Shown here piece by piece: positions 33,042 through 42,405 of a stretch of DNA of 43,989 nt. Within the stretch, counting starts at the first letter, position 1. Each line of letters starts with the position of its first letter. Under the pieces are notes generated by a model. That model saw only the letters and a program-made list of their open reading frames with translations. It did no database searches and was not told the DNA's origin. This stretch comes from an uncultured Colwellia sp. Lineage in GTDB: Bacteria > Pseudomonadota > Gammaproteobacteria > Enterobacterales > Alteromonadaceae. A program made the translations under genes and the position numbers. The stretch lies in NCBI GenBank assembly GCA_913058145.1, contig CAJXQM010000024.1, positions 1-43,989 of the forward strand, read 5' to 3'.

Positions 33042-34693
33042 TGACTAAAATGACGATACCTAAGCGTAAGGCACAAGCAACAAATGAATCTTTACATAGC
33101 ATATTTACTGTTGCCGAAGCACCAGATTCTACTTTAGGGCGCATTGAACAAGAAATATCGCAAAATTTAGCCGGCTTTCTCAATAATCATATTGTTGCTA
33201 GTAAAAATGCCTTAACCGATATTGAACAAGATTTTATCAGTGCACGTATCCCTGAGGAGCCTCAATTTGTTTCTGATCATATGCATCATTTACTTGATAA
33301 ATTAGTCGCTCATTCAGTACATACCGCTAGTCCAAGCTTTATCGGTCATATGACGTCAGCGTTACCCGCTTTTATTTTACCTTTATCTAAATTAATGATT
33401 GGTTTAAATCAAAACCTAGTCAAAGTAGAAACTTCAAAAGCGTTTACGCCACTAGAACGTCAAGTATTAGGGATGATGCATAACTTGGTTTACCAAGAAA
33501 ATGACGCTTTTTACCAACAGTGGTTACATAGTGCTAATCATTCGTTAGGCGCTTTTTGCTCTGGTGGTACGGTCGCTAATATAACCGCATTATGGGTGGC
33601 TCGAAATAAATTACTTAAAGCCGATGGCAACTTTACGGGTATCACCCGCGCAGGTTTATTTAGTGCCTTACAGCATTATGGTTATAAAGGTTTAGTGATT
33701 TTAGTTTCTGAACGTGGCCATTATTCATTAAAAAAATCAGCAGATATCCTGGGTATTGGACAGGACAGTGTCATCGCTATCCCAACAGATGAATACAACA
33801 AAATAGATTGCCAAAAACTTACGCAAAAATGCCAACAATTAACCGAACAAAATATCAAAGTGCTTTCGATTGTTGGAGTGGCCGGTACTACTGAAACCGG
33901 TAACATTGACCCATTAAATGACATGGCGGATATCGCGGAGCAATACCAATGTCATTTTCATGTTGATGCGGCTTGGGGTGGAGCAACGTTATTATCTAAT
34001 AAGCACCGATATTTACTTAAAGGTATTGAACGTGCTGACTCAGTGACAATTGATGCTCATAAACAAATGTACGTACCCATGGGAGCGGGCTTAATACTAT
34101 TCAAAGACCCTTCTGCAGTGGTTGATATTGAGCATCATGCTGAGTATATCTTGCGTAAAGGCTCAAAAGATTTAGGAAGTCATACATTAGAAGGATCTCG
34201 TTCTGGTATGGCTATGCTAGTTTACGCTAGCTTGCACATTATTAGTCGCCCTGGCTATGAAATGTTAATTAACCAAGCGATAAACAAAGCAAAATATTTT
34301 GCCAATATAATTAATCGTCATGACGATTTTGAATTAATTACTGAGCCCGAACTGTGTCTATTAACGTACCGTTATGTGCCTAAAACAGTACAAGGTTTTC
34401 TTGCTAAGGCTTGCATCAATCATGATAGCAAAGCACAAGATGATATTAATTTATTATTAGGTCAACTCACTAAATTTATTCAAAAACGCCAACGAGAAGA
34501 TGGACGCTCGTTTGTTTCACGTACTCGTATTGAAGTGGCACGTTACGGAGGTGAAAAAGTGATTGTTTTTCGCGTAGTATTGGCTAACCCATTAACCAGT
34601 GAAGCCATCCTGCATGATATTTTGGCCGAACAGTGTTTACTTGCACAAGAAAGTGAACAATATTTACCGAAATTATTAGCAATATCAACTTAA
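33041..34693 (+). CDS. panP: PLP-dependent aspartate 1-decarboxylase PanP
   Basis: PanP decarboxylates aspartate to beta-alanine for pantothenate and CoA synthesis, replacing pyruvoyl PanD in some Vibrio- and Alteromonas-like bacteria. The 550-residue protein belongs to the group II PLP decarboxylases (glutamate decarboxylase-like). The pyridoxal lysine lies in VTIDAHKQMYVPMGAG (near 345); the cofactor-anchoring HVDAAWGGATLLS segment is near 308 and SGGTVANITALWVAR near 172. The start overlaps the preceding stop by one base. That a panD gene is absent from the genome is expected but cannot be seen here. Confidence 0.9.
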   Translation: MTKMTIPKRKAQATNESLHSIFTVAEAPDSTLGRIEQEISQNLAGFLNNHIVASKNALTDIEQDFISARIPEEPQFVSDHMHHLLDKLVAHSVHTASPSFIGHMTSALPAFILPLSKLMIGLNQNLVKVETSKAFTPLERQVLGMMHNLVYQENDAFYQQWLHSANHSLGAFCSGGTVANITALWVARNKLLKADGNFTGITRAGLFSALQHYGYKGLVILVSERGHYSLKKSADILGIGQDSVIAIPTDEYNKIDCQKLTQKCQQLTEQNIKVLSIVGVAGTTETGNIDPLNDMADIAEQYQCHFHVDAAWGGATLLSNKHRYLLKGIERADSVTIDAHKQMYVPMGAGLILFKDPSAVVDIEHHAEYILRKGSKDLGSHTLEGSRSGMAMLVYASLHIISRPGYEMLINQAINKAKYFANIINRHDDFELITEPELCLLTYRYVPKTVQGFLAKACINHDSKAQDDINLLLGQLTKFIQKRQREDGRSFVSRTRIEVARYGGEKVIVFRVVLANPLTSEAILHDILAEQCLLAQESEQYLPKLLAIST

Positions 34694-34833
34694 CGATAGC
34701 AAAATAATACTGTCGTGCTACAGGGGTTAAAGGTAGTTAAAATATCCTCCATAAGAGGGATATATTAAAACTGTTATAGCAACTAACATAGATGACGCTC
34801 ACAACAGCAATAAGATAATTTAGGAATGTTACC

Positions 34834-36180
34834 TTGTTAAATAAATTAATATCTAATGAATTATCTGAAAGTATCGTGCTACCTTTATCTTTGTTGAGTA
34901 AAATAGAAATTCATCCTCTTCGTGAAAAGCTTTATAACGAATTACACAATCGACCTTTTCCATCAATAACTACTCCCGCTCAGCTCACCCATATTGCTAT
35001 TCAGCATCATGGAAAGTTAAAGGTAGAAGAACATGAATTTATCTCGCTATTATGCAACAGATTTCAAGTAAACTCACCCGCAAAATCAATGCCATGCTTT
35101 TATCAAGACTTCGGTTTATTCAGCCTTCGCTGGGAACGTCATTTAGAATATTCCACTTATACTTTTATTCGCCAAGCACCATTAACTGAACAACCATTTG
35201 TAAAAAATGCTATTAATTATGTCCCGAGTAATTGGTTTGAAAAAATGCCTGGCCAGGTACTTGCTGCTGTACACTTGATCATCGAATCTGAAAATATTGA
35301 TAAAGCGAGAACACACAAGGTTGATAAATATTTTGACCACATGTCATTAATTGCTAGCGCTCCCGTTAATTCAAAGGCTAAAGTATGGAGTTCATTTAAA
35401 TTACATGAAGATGGGTTTGGTCGTTTTCTTATATATCAACAAGACTTATCCGCAGCCCAGAGTGGACGTCTAGTACAGCAGTTGTTACAGCTTGATACTT
35501 ACCGATTGATGGCCACGCTAGGTTTACCCCTAGCACAAGCAATTAACAGTGAACTTAATCAACTAGATTTACAATTGCAACAGGTGACAACATACATCGC
35601 CTTAGGTAGTGATAAAAGCGATAGAGAACTACTGACACAAGTATCTAAAATAGCGGCAAAAGTAGAAGATTATCGCAGTCAGAGTACTTACCGCTTCTCT
35701 GCCACTAATGCCTATTACGACGTGGTATTACAACGGATGGAAGATCTAAAAGAAGATGAAATCTCAGGCTACATGACCTTGCAAGAATTCTTAATGCGTA
35801 GAATTACGCCTGCGGTTAAAACCTGCCAGACTGCTTCTAACCACTTAGAAGATATTTCTAGAAGAGTTACGCGTGCAAGTGATTTATTACGCACACGCGT
35901 TGAAATGGTACTACAAGAACAAAACCAAACTTTGTTAAAATCTATGAACCACCGTGCTCATATACAGATGCGCTTACAACAAACGGTTGAAGGCTTATCC
36001 GTTGCCGCGATAAGCTATTACGGCATGCAATTATTTGAAACCATGCTAACGTCATTACCCATTTTTGGTATTGAATATAATCATGAATTAGTAAGTGGTT
36101 TTGCGGTACCTATAGTTATTACACTAGTTTTTATCGGTACTCGCGTAATACATAAGCGTTTAATGAAAGACTTAAAATAA
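34834..36180 (+). CDS. DUF3422 family membrane protein
   Basis: This 448-residue protein of unknown function opens with the family block PLREKLYNELHNRPFPSI near residue 28. It contains soluble and coiled-coil-like regions (about 240-370, rich in Gln, Leu and Arg) and ends with two membrane helices (about 385-400 and 415-435) and a short basic tail. The start is TTG at 34834, supported by AGGA 8 nt upstream; no ATG gives the same N-terminus. It lies 140 bp after panP and may have its own promoter. The layout resembles MgtE- or CorA-like topology only superficially; no transport role is implied. Confidence 0.85.
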   Translation: MLNKLISNELSESIVLPLSLLSKIEIHPLREKLYNELHNRPFPSITTPAQLTHIAIQHHGKLKVEEHEFISLLCNRFQVNSPAKSMPCFYQDFGLFSLRWERHLEYSTYTFIRQAPLTEQPFVKNAINYVPSNWFEKMPGQVLAAVHLIIESENIDKARTHKVDKYFDHMSLIASAPVNSKAKVWSSFKLHEDGFGRFLIYQQDLSAAQSGRLVQQLLQLDTYRLMATLGLPLAQAINSELNQLDLQLQQVTTYIALGSDKSDRELLTQVSKIAAKVEDYRSQSTYRFSATNAYYDVVLQRMEDLKEDEISGYMTLQEFLMRRITPAVKTCQTASNHLEDISRRVTRASDLLRTRVEMVLQEQNQTLLKSMNHRAHIQMRLQQTVEGLSVAAISYYGMQLFETMLTSLPIFGIEYNHELVSGFAVPIVITLVFIGTRVIHKRLMKDLK

Positions 36181-36220
36181 TTCAGATATCTACTAATTAC
36201 TCAACATTATTTTAAGACTA

Positions 36221-37459
36221 CTAATTAATTTTTTGCTCAATTACTTTAAATTGAAGACTGTCTTGTTCTTGTTCATCACAAATACTTAATAAATCTTCAA
36301 TAAAGTGATTCAATGCGCGACGTTCAATTTTCTGAATTAATTCTTGTTGATCATCCGACAGCATGTGATACATAGTTGCAGCACCAAAATCACCAAAAAT
36401 TATATTAGTATTTTCATCAAATAGCGTATTATGCGCATATAAATCACCATGACACACTTGGTTTGAGTGTAAGTGTTCAAATACGTCTTCCATTTGCCTA
36501 ACTATTTTATCAATTTGTTTAATACTTAGGGTAAACCCCTTTGGGAAGGTATCTCGAGTACAGCTTTTAAAGCACGGAGGTAGCCCTAAATTGCGAAAAC
36601 TATCCGGTATCAATGTCATTACTAACGCTAAATAGCCTTGTTCTTTCACTTTTGCTAAAGAACGGACTATATTGTTGTGATTGCCTGTTTTTAAACAGGC
36701 CTGTAATTCATCTTCTGGGTAACCATCACTAGTCACCTCTCCTTTAAATACTTTAACCGCTATTTCATCAGGAAAAGTCGATTGTTTTTTAGTCCACGTT
36801 GCTCTTGAAATAACACCTGAAGCACCTTGTCCAAGCATATCATGTAAGATAAAACTTGATGCTGACAGCAATGGAACTGATTCAAGATCAACCTGTGAAC
36901 GACTGAAAGGGTTACCAGCAAACGCCAACCATGCAAGTTTAGGCAATCGGAGTAATTGGTCTGGGCACTCGATTAAATTGTTGGCCGAAATACGGACTAG
37001 TTCAAGGTTTCTCAATTGAGATAATGTTGACGGTAAACTGGTTAACCTATTCCCCGCTAATGCCAGTTTTTGTAGCCTTGGGCGCTCACCTAATGAATCG
37101 GGTAACACTTCAATACGGTTATCCGTTAATATCAGCCAACGTAATTTAGTGGGTAATGAGTTTCTCGGTACCTGATTAATGTTATTTGATTTAAAGCCAA
37201 CCATTTCTAAATTATCGCATTGACCGAGTACTTCAGGTAACGTTTCAAAACAATTATTTGATGCGAAAATTATTTTAAGCTTTTTTAGCTTAGCAAACTC
37301 TTTTGGTAATGACGTTAATTGATTGTTGGATAAATCTAAAATTTCTAAGCTGTCTGATAATGATAAAATTTCTAATGGGAAAGATGTTAGGTTTTCAGAA
37401 AGTGTTAAGCGCTGAGTTCCAATCAACTCACCAGATCTTAATTGAGAAAGTGTATGCAT
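36221..37459 (-). CDS. Leucine-rich-repeat protein fused to a eukaryotic-like protein kinase
   Basis: This 412-residue protein has about six to seven leucine-rich repeats (residues ~35-185; LEILDLSNNQLTSLPKEF is a typical unit), followed by a Hanks-type kinase domain (~205-395). Kinase motifs are present: glycine loop LGQGASGVISRA, Lys236 in EIAVKVFKG, catalytic loop CHGDLYAHNTLF with D339 and N344, and GDFGAA with D357. The HGDL form of the catalytic loop is non-canonical but known in bacterial kinases. No membrane helix is seen, so it is probably cytoplasmic. It stands alone, divergent from the acyltransferase gene, with no phosphatase or substrate gene beside it. Confidence 0.88.
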   Translation of the reverse strand: MHTLSQLRSGELIGTQRLTLSENLTSFPLEILSLSDSLEILDLSNNQLTSLPKEFAKLKKLKIIFASNNCFETLPEVLGQCDNLEMVGFKSNNINQVPRNSLPTKLRWLILTDNRIEVLPDSLGERPRLQKLALAGNRLTSLPSTLSQLRNLELVRISANNLIECPDQLLRLPKLAWLAFAGNPFSRSQVDLESVPLLSASSFILHDMLGQGASGVISRATWTKKQSTFPDEIAVKVFKGEVTSDGYPEDELQACLKTGNHNNIVRSLAKVKEQGYLALVMTLIPDSFRNLGLPPCFKSCTRDTFPKGFTLSIKQIDKIVRQMEDVFEHLHSNQVCHGDLYAHNTLFDENTNIIFGDFGAATMYHMLSDDQQELIQKIERRALNHFIEDLLSICDEQEQDSLQFKVIEQKIN

Positions 37460-37685
37460 TATAAATCCATTATCATTATTTTTAGAGAGGCTAAAAATGT
37501 GGCAGTTTACTCGAAAAGGGACATAAAATATAGATACTTGAGTTTAGATACTGTCGTTGAAGCAGTGAAAATTTCAACAAAAAATGTTGGTAAAACTCCA
37601 ATTTAATCAATTTATTGCTCAGTGGTGTTCGCTCAAAGAGTAGTTCATTCAGCAGCAAATGTTTACATGCTTTGATCTAACGGTA

Positions 37686-37694
37686 TGTTATAAT
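37686..37694 (+). promoter_or_regulatory. Extended -10 promoter for the acyltransferase gene
   Basis: TGTTATAAT is a perfect extended -10 element (TG-N-TATAAT), lying 43 bp before the ATG at 37738. No good -35 box is seen at the usual distance, which extended -10 promoters do not need. Confidence 0.5.
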
Positions 37695-37737
37695 CACACT
37701 TTATTACAAACTCATTTCACCTTGTACGGATTTATTC

Positions 37738-38628
37738 ATGGCTAAAAAATCGCTTTGCATTAGAGAGAAAACTATTTTTGATGGCATATTTACTAAATAT
37801 TTTTTAAAATCAATATTTGCTTTATGGTTTAAATTAGCCGGTTGGAAGGTTTGTAAATTTACCCCCGAAGGAGCAGGAGTAGCCATTGCTGCGCCTCACA
37901 CTTCTAACTGGGATTTTGTTTATGCACTTGGCGCTGCCATTTTACAAGATGTAAAAATATACTTCTCCATTAAAGAGAGTTTGTGTAAGGTACCGCTCTT
38001 AGGAAGATGGTTAATGTGGCTTGGTGCCATACCCATTGATCGTTCATCAAAAGGCGTTGGTCAAGTACAGCAAATTAAAAAGTTTATTGATTCTCAAAAA
38101 GCACAATCAGAGAATGGGAAACGGATATTTTTCTTATTTACTCCAGAAGGCACCCGCGGCTTAGTAACAAAGTGGAAAGCTGGTTTTTATCATATTGCTC
38201 AAGGTTGTGAATTACCCATTTTCCTCGCTAAAGTTGATTATTTAAGCAAAGAAACAGGGGTGTTTCATACCTTTCAATTAACGGGAAATAAAGAGGAAGA
38301 TATTAGTGCAATTCAAGCCTCTTATGAAAGTATTCAAGGTAAGTATCCAAAAACGCAATTCCCTCATTACATAGGTCGCTTGCCGACAATATCTGATTCC
38401 GAGGCAGCAATTATCCGAGCACTATATTCTATTAAAGGTGTCGCTACAAAAATGGAAATTGGGACTAAAGCAAAACTAGCCGAGTTATCAAGCGCCATGC
38501 TTACCTTATTAATTGAAAAGGGATTATTAGAAAAGCATAACACTAATAATAAAAACACTACTACTTACCAACTTACTTCGGTAGGTAAAGGCTACTTTTT
38601 ACATTTATCCCCTTCGGTTTATAATTAG
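37738..38628 (+). CDS. PlsC-like acyltransferase with a C-terminal winged-helix-like tail
   Basis: This 296-residue protein has an N-terminal PlsC/LPLAT acyltransferase domain (about 35-210). It carries the catalytic HX4D motif HTSNWD (H54, D59), the substrate-binding block LMWLGAIPIDRSSKGVGQ, and FTPEGTR (134-140), as in 1-acyl-glycerol-3-phosphate acyltransferases. The last ~80 residues (215-296) look like a winged helix: ISDSEAAIIRALYSIKG, AELSSAMLTLLIEKGLLEK and a Thr-rich wing TTTYQLTSVGKGYFLHL. This pairing is unusual. A single hydrophobic segment (about 20-34) may anchor it to the inner membrane. Confidence 0.8.
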   Translation: MAKKSLCIREKTIFDGIFTKYFLKSIFALWFKLAGWKVCKFTPEGAGVAIAAPHTSNWDFVYALGAAILQDVKIYFSIKESLCKVPLLGRWLMWLGAIPIDRSSKGVGQVQQIKKFIDSQKAQSENGKRIFFLFTPEGTRGLVTKWKAGFYHIAQGCELPIFLAKVDYLSKETGVFHTFQLTGNKEEDISAIQASYESIQGKYPKTQFPHYIGRLPTISDSEAAIIRALYSIKGVATKMEIGTKAKLAELSSAMLTLLIEKGLLEKHNTNNKNTTTYQLTSVGKGYFLHLSPSVYN

Positions 38629-38987
38629 TCTCGAGTTCATAACATTTGCATCTTCAAATCTAGTGGATATTAATCTGTATTCAGCATTACTTACTACAGA
38701 ACAATAACGTTTACTCAAGACTATAATCTAACCACCTCAATATACAGAATCTAAGCAGTCTACAAGCAATTAGGGTTTGGTTCATCTTCTTCACGTTAAG
38801 TGCTAATGCACGTTTTCCTTTGAATAAGCGCTACTAGCCATATCAACTAAAGTCGACCTTTCTCACAAGGATAAACTTACAAACTCATGTTGTTGTCAAA
38901 TTTCACATATAAAAAAGACCCTAACAAATAAATGCTAGAGTCTTTTTAAGTAACTTCGTAAAAGTTTAACTCAGTATAAAAACCTAA
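38629..38987. other. Spacer between the acyltransferase and the S10 operon
   Basis: This 359-bp stretch separates two convergent units. It holds the S10 operon terminator (38911-38947). The rest shows no open frame, no ribosomal-protein gene remnant and no recognisable repeat. Notably the spc operon (rplN and onwards), which usually follows rpsQ, is not here. Confidence 0.6.
38911..38947 (-). terminator. Rho-independent terminator of the S10 operon
   Basis: AAAAAGACCCTAAC (38912-38925) pairs with GCTAGAGTCTTTTT (38934-38947). The two imperfect positions become G-U pairs only in the minus-strand RNA, which fits a minus-strand terminator, and that RNA ends in a run of U. It lies 41 bp after the rpsQ stop. 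Confidence 0.85.
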
Positions 38988-39239
38988 TTAAGCTTTTGTA
39001 ATTACGTCAACTAAAGTCCAGTTCTTAGACTTAGAGATTGGCGCTACTTCACGAATTGTTACTACATCACCTTCGTTACATACGTTAGTTTCATCATGCG
39101 CTTTCAACTTAGTTGAACGCGTGATGTACTTACCGTACATAGGATGCTTAACTCGACGTTCGATCATTACAACAATAGACTTATCCATTTTGTTACTGAT
39201 AACAACGCCTTGTAGTGTGCGGATTTTGGCTTCGCTCAT
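38988..39239 (-). CDS. rpsQ: 30S ribosomal protein S17
   Basis: S17 is an early-assembling 16S rRNA-binding protein of the 30S body. The 83-residue OB-fold protein carries the family sequence [37 protein letters not shown] and [18 protein letters not shown]. Its start overlaps the rpmC stop by one base. It is the last gene of the S10 operon here, followed by a terminator instead of rplN. Confidence 0.98.
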   Translation of the reverse strand: MSEAKIRTLQGVVISNKMDKSIVVMIERRVKHPMYGKYITRSTKLKAHDETNVCNEGDVVTIREVAPISKSKNWTLVDVITKA

Positions 39240-39430
39240 TACTTACCTGCCTTCTCAGTTATGATAGTCTTAACACGTGCAATGTTGCGACGTACGATTC
39301 TTAGCAAGTGAGTTTGTGCTAATTGACCAGTGCTTGCTTGCATGCGGTAGTTAAACTGCTCGCGTAAAAGCGCTAGTAATTCAGTGTTAAGCTCTTCAAT
39401 GCTTTTTGCTTTAAGTTCGCTAACTTTCAT
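39239..39430 (-). CDS. rpmC: 50S ribosomal protein L29
   Basis: L29 sits near the peptide exit tunnel of the 50S subunit, next to L23, where trigger factor and SRP dock. The 63-residue helical hairpin shows the family pattern: [24 protein letters not shown] heptads followed by [19 protein letters not shown]. It overlaps both neighbours by one base (rplP upstream, rpsQ downstream), so all three are translationally coupled. Confidence 0.97.
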   Translation of the reverse strand: MKVSELKAKSIEELNTELLALLREQFNYRMQASTGQLAQTHLLRIVRRNIARVKTIITEKAGK

Positions 39431-39843
39431 TACATTACCGTCCTAGTTACGAAGGTAGTTTTAAACGGAAGTTTAGCAGCAGCTAAAGCAAATGCTTCGC
39501 GTGCTGTTTCTTCAGAAACACCTTCCATTTCATAAAGAACACGACCAGGAAGAATTTGGCAAACCCAATATTCAACTGAACCTTTACCTTTACCCATACG
39601 AACTTCTAGAGGTTTTTTGGTAATTGGCTTATCAGGGAATACACGTATCCAGATTTTACCTTGACGCTTAACGTGACGAGTCATAGCTCGACGTGCGGCT
39701 TCAATTTGGCGCGCAGTCATACGACCACGTTCAACCGATTTTAAACCGAAAGTACCGAAGCTAACTGAGCTACCGACCTGTGCAAGACCACGGTTGCGCA
39801 TTTTAAATTGCTTACGGAATTTAGTACGTTTTGGTTGTAACAT
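39430..39843 (-). CDS. rplP: 50S ribosomal protein L16
   Basis: L16 lies beside the A-site of the 50S subunit and helps to place tRNA and 23S helix 38. The 137-residue protein is full length, with the N-terminal [19 protein letters not shown], the segment [20 protein letters not shown], and the typical [20 protein letters not shown]. The conserved Arg of [12 protein letters not shown] is near residue 82, the position hydroxylated by the oxygenase YcfD in E. coli. It overlaps rpmC by one base. Confidence 0.98.
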   Translation of the reverse strand: MLQPKRTKFRKQFKMRNRGLAQVGSSVSFGTFGLKSVERGRMTARQIEAARRAMTRHVKRQGKIWIRVFPDKPITKKPLEVRMGKGKGSVEYWVCQILPGRVLYEMEGVSEETAREAFALAAAKLPFKTTFVTRTVM

Positions 39844-39855
39844 TACTTATTCCTC

Positions 39856-40554
39856 TTACTTACTGTTTTTGCGGTTGTTTTTTCTTTTAGGCTTAGCCGC
39901 TGGTTGTTCTGCCACAAGTGGCATTTTACCAATGATTTCGCCTTTAAAGATCCAAACTTTAATACCAATAACACCATAAGTTGTGTTACCACGCGCGATG
40001 GCGTAATCGATATCTGCACGTAAAGTATGTAAAGGTACACGACCTTCACGATACCATTCTGCACGTGCAATATCAGCGCCGCCTAAACGACCACTAACTT
40101 GAACTTTGATGCCTTTGGCGCCAAGACGCATAGCATTTTGTACCGCACGCTTCATGGCGCGACGGAACATAACACGACGTTCTAATTGGCTAGCAATACT
40201 GTCAGCAACAAGCTGCGCATCCATTTCTGGCTTACGTACTTCAGCAATGTTGATTTGAGCAGGAACGCCAGCAATTTTAGACACTGCTAAACGTAATTTC
40301 TCAACATCTTCGCCTTTCTTACCGATAACAACACCCGGACGAGCCGTGTGAATTGTTACGCGGATAGATTTAGCTGGACGTTCAATAACTACTTTAGATA
40401 GTGATGCGCGTTTAAGCTTTTCTTTTAAAAATTCGCGAACCTTATGATCGCCGTCTAAGTTGCTAGCAAAATCTTTGCTGCTTGCAAACCAAGTAGACGC
40501 GAAAGGTTTCGTGATACCTAAGCGAATACCGGTAGGATTAACTTTTTGACCCAT
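39856..40554 (-). CDS. rpsC: 30S ribosomal protein S3
   Basis: S3 forms part of the mRNA entry channel of the 30S head and helps to unwind mRNA structure. The 232-residue protein starts with [18 protein letters not shown] and has the KH domain around residues 40-108 ([18 protein letters not shown] is the KH GxxG region). The C-terminal domain includes [20 protein letters not shown]. The C-terminus is basic, ending [12 protein letters not shown]. It lies between rplV and rplP with 12-bp gaps. Confidence 0.98.
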   Translation of the reverse strand: MGQKVNPTGIRLGITKPFASTWFASSKDFASNLDGDHKVREFLKEKLKRASLSKVVIERPAKSIRVTIHTARPGVVIGKKGEDVEKLRLAVSKIAGVPAQINIAEVRKPEMDAQLVADSIASQLERRVMFRRAMKRAVQNAMRLGAKGIKVQVSGRLGGADIARAEWYREGRVPLHTLRADIDYAIARGNTTYGVIGIKVWIFKGEIIGKMPLVAEQPAAKPKRKNNRKNSK

Positions 40555-40566
40555 ACTAATATACTC

Positions 40567-40899
40567 CTAAGAATCAGACACAATCACAGTAATGTGACTA
40601 GTGCGCTTGATGATGCGATCGGCTCGGCCTTTCGCACGTGGCATAATACGTTTCATTGTTGGACCATCGTCAATCAAAATTGTTTTAACGAATAATTCAT
40701 CAATGTCTGCACCGTCGTTGTGTTCTGCATTAGCAATAGCTGAGTTAAGAACTTTTTTAACTAATTCGGCAGCTTTCTTGTTGCTGAACGTTAAAATTTC
40801 AAGTGCTTTCTCAACATGTTCACCACGGATTTGATCCGCAACTAAACGTGCTTTTTGCGCTGAACCACGGGCAAATTTATGTATAGCAATAGCTTGCAT
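40567..40899 (-). CDS. rplV: 50S ribosomal protein L22
   Basis: L22 has a long beta-hairpin that lines the peptide exit tunnel and forms the macrolide-sensitive constriction with L4. The 110-residue sequence is typical: [22 protein letters not shown] near the start, NNAIANAEH-type central helix ([17 protein letters not shown]), and the hairpin tip [20 protein letters not shown]. It is located between rpsS and rpsC in the usual operon order. Confidence 0.97.
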   Translation of the reverse strand: MQAIAIHKFARGSAQKARLVADQIRGEHVEKALEILTFSNKKAAELVKKVLNSAIANAEHNDGADIDELFVKTILIDDGPTMKRIMPRAKGRADRIIKRTSHITVIVSDS

Positions 40900-40910
40900 T
40901 TAACTTCCCC

Positions 40911-41186
40911 TTACTTCTTCGCTTTCTTATCAGCGACATGACCGCGATAAGTACGAGTTGGTGCAAATTCTCCTAATTTGTGACCGATCATTTCTTCGGT
41001 TACAAATACAGGAACGTGTTGACGGCCATTATGGACAGCTATGGTCAATCCGATCATCGTTGGGATGATCATTGAACGACGGGACCAAGTCTTAATTGGC
41101 TTTTTATTCCCGCTTTCCACCGCTTTCTCTACCTTCGTCAACAAGTGTAGGTCAATAAAAGGACCTTTCTTGAGGGAACGTGGCAT
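40911..41186 (-). CDS. rpsS: 30S ribosomal protein S19
   Basis: S19 is a 30S head protein that contacts tRNA and the B1a bridge to the large subunit. The 91-residue protein carries [39 protein letters not shown] and [16 protein letters not shown], all family hallmarks. An AAGGA site lies 6 nt before the ATG. The 76-bp gap to rplB upstream is the widest in this operon and holds a stable hairpin (41207-41244). Confidence 0.98.
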   Translation of the reverse strand: MPRSLKKGPFIDLHLLTKVEKAVESGNKKPIKTWSRRSMIIPTMIGLTIAVHNGRQHVPVFVTEEMIGHKLGEFAPTRTYRGHVADKKAKK

Positions 41187-41206
41187 GGTGATTCCTTAAT
41201 TATCAG

Positions 41207-41244
41207 TACTCTAACTACCGGCTTTTCGTCGGCAGTTAAGAGTA
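41207..41244 (-). promoter_or_regulatory. Intercistronic hairpin between rplB and rpsS
   Basis: Arms 41207-41220 (TACTCTAACTACCG) and 41230-41244 are complementary over about 14 bp with one bulge and one G-U pair that forms only in the minus-strand RNA. It ends roughly 13 bases before the rpsS ribosome site. No T-run follows, so it is not a standard terminator. An RNA-processing or stability site, or a translation control element, would fit. The rest of the operon has gaps of 15 bp or less. Confidence 0.5.
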
Positions 41245-41262
41245 TTTAGTTTAATGCACTAA

Positions 41263-42090
41263 TTACTTATTAGTACGACGACGTACGATAAATTTATCAG
41301 TACGCTTATTGCTACGAGTCTTGTAACCCTTAGTTGGTACACCCCAAGGGGATACCGGGTGACGACCGCCAGATGTTTTACCTTCACCACCACCGTGTGG
41401 ATGATCAACTGGGTTCATGGCAACACCACGAACAGTTGGGCGAACACCGCGCCATCTTGAAGCACCAGCTTTACCCAGAGAGCGAAGCATGTGTTCAGAG
41501 TTGCCGATTTCACCTAAAGTAGCACGACAATCTGCTTCGATTTTACGCATTTCGCCAGAGCGAAGACGTAAAGTAACGTAAGCACCACCTTTCGCAACTA
41601 ATTGTGCGTAAGTACCAGCAGCACGAGCAATTTGCGCGCCCTTACCTGGTTTAAGTTCGATTGCGTGAATAACACTACCTAATGGTGTGTTACGTAACGG
41701 CATAGTATTACCCGGCTTGATTGGAGCATCAACACCTGACTGGATAGTATCTCCAGCGCTTAAGCCTTTAGGGGCTAAGATGTAACGACGCTCACCATCT
41801 GCGTATAATACTAATGCAATGTTAGCACTACGGTTTGGATCGTATTCAATACGTTCAATTTTCGCAGGGATACCATCTTTAGTACGTTTGAAGTCAATTA
41901 TACGATAATGTTGCTTATGACCGCCACCAATGTGACGAACCGTAATGCGACCATTATTGTTACGACCACCAGACTTAGACTTAGTGTCTAATAATGGTGC
42001 GTAAGGCTTACCTTTATGAAGCTCTTTGTTTACCACTTTAACTAGGTGACGACGACCCGGAGAAGTAGGTTTACATTTTACAATAGCCAT
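41263..42090 (-). CDS. rplB: 50S ribosomal protein L2
   Basis: L2 is one of the largest 50S proteins; it binds 23S rRNA near the peptidyl transferase centre and is needed for subunit joining. The 275-residue protein is full length. Recognisable are the N-terminal [20 protein letters not shown], the RNA-binding [20 protein letters not shown], and the C-terminal [20 protein letters not shown], whose His matches H229 of E. coli L2, implicated in peptidyl transfer. It lies 12 bp after rplW. Confidence 0.98.
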   Translation of the reverse strand: MAIVKCKPTSPGRRHLVKVVNKELHKGKPYAPLLDTKSKSGGRNNNGRITVRHIGGGHKQHYRIIDFKRTKDGIPAKIERIEYDPNRSANIALVLYADGERRYILAPKGLSAGDTIQSGVDAPIKPGNTMPLRNTPLGSVIHAIELKPGKGAQIARAAGTYAQLVAKGGAYVTLRLRSGEMRKIEADCRATLGEIGNSEHMLRSLGKAGASRWRGVRPTVRGVAMNPVDHPHGGGEGKTSGGRHPVSPWGVPTKGYKTRSNKRTDKFIVRRRTNK

Positions 42091-42102
42091 TTTCTAACTC
42101 TC

Positions 42103-42405
42103 CTATTGTTCAGCGCCGACGAAGTCGATATCACTACCTTCTGCAAGAGTAACGTATGCTTTTTTCCAGTCGTTACGACGACCAGTACGAGCACCTGTAC
42201 GTTTTACCTTACCCTTTACATTAAGTGTATTAACACCTACAACTGAAACTTCGAAAAGTTTCTCAACTGCTGCTTTGATTTCAGCTTTAGTGGCATCTGT
42301 AGTAACTTTGAAAACAACCGTGTTGTTTGCTTCAGCAGCTACAGTAGCTTTTTCAGAAATGTTCGGTGCTAAAAGCACTTTTAACAAACGTTCTTCGTTT
42401 ATCAT
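42103..42405 (-). CDS. rplW: 50S ribosomal protein L23
   Basis: L23 borders the peptide exit tunnel and is the main docking site for trigger factor and SRP. The 100-residue protein includes [40 protein letters not shown] and the loop [19 protein letters not shown], with the conserved Glu of the docking face in the NISEKAT block (near residue 18). Its start overlaps the rplD stop by 4 bases (ATGA), a sign of translational coupling. Confidence 0.97.
   Translation of the reverse strand: MINEERLLKVLLAPNISEKATVAAEANNTVVFKVTTDATKAEIKAAVEKLFEVSVVGVNTLNVKGKVKRTGARTGRRNDWKKAYVTLAEGSDIDFVGAEQ

Noticed and set aside
34740..34766. AATATCCTC...GAGGGATAT hairpin between panP and the DUF3422 gene
   Set aside because: The arms do not pair fully (one bulge) and no T-run follows, so terminator status is not supported.
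38629..38910. Search for tRNA genes or ribosomal-protein remnants after rpsQ
   Set aside because: No cloverleaf-like pattern or ribosomal-protein frame was seen by eye on either strand. The same was true of the other long spacers.
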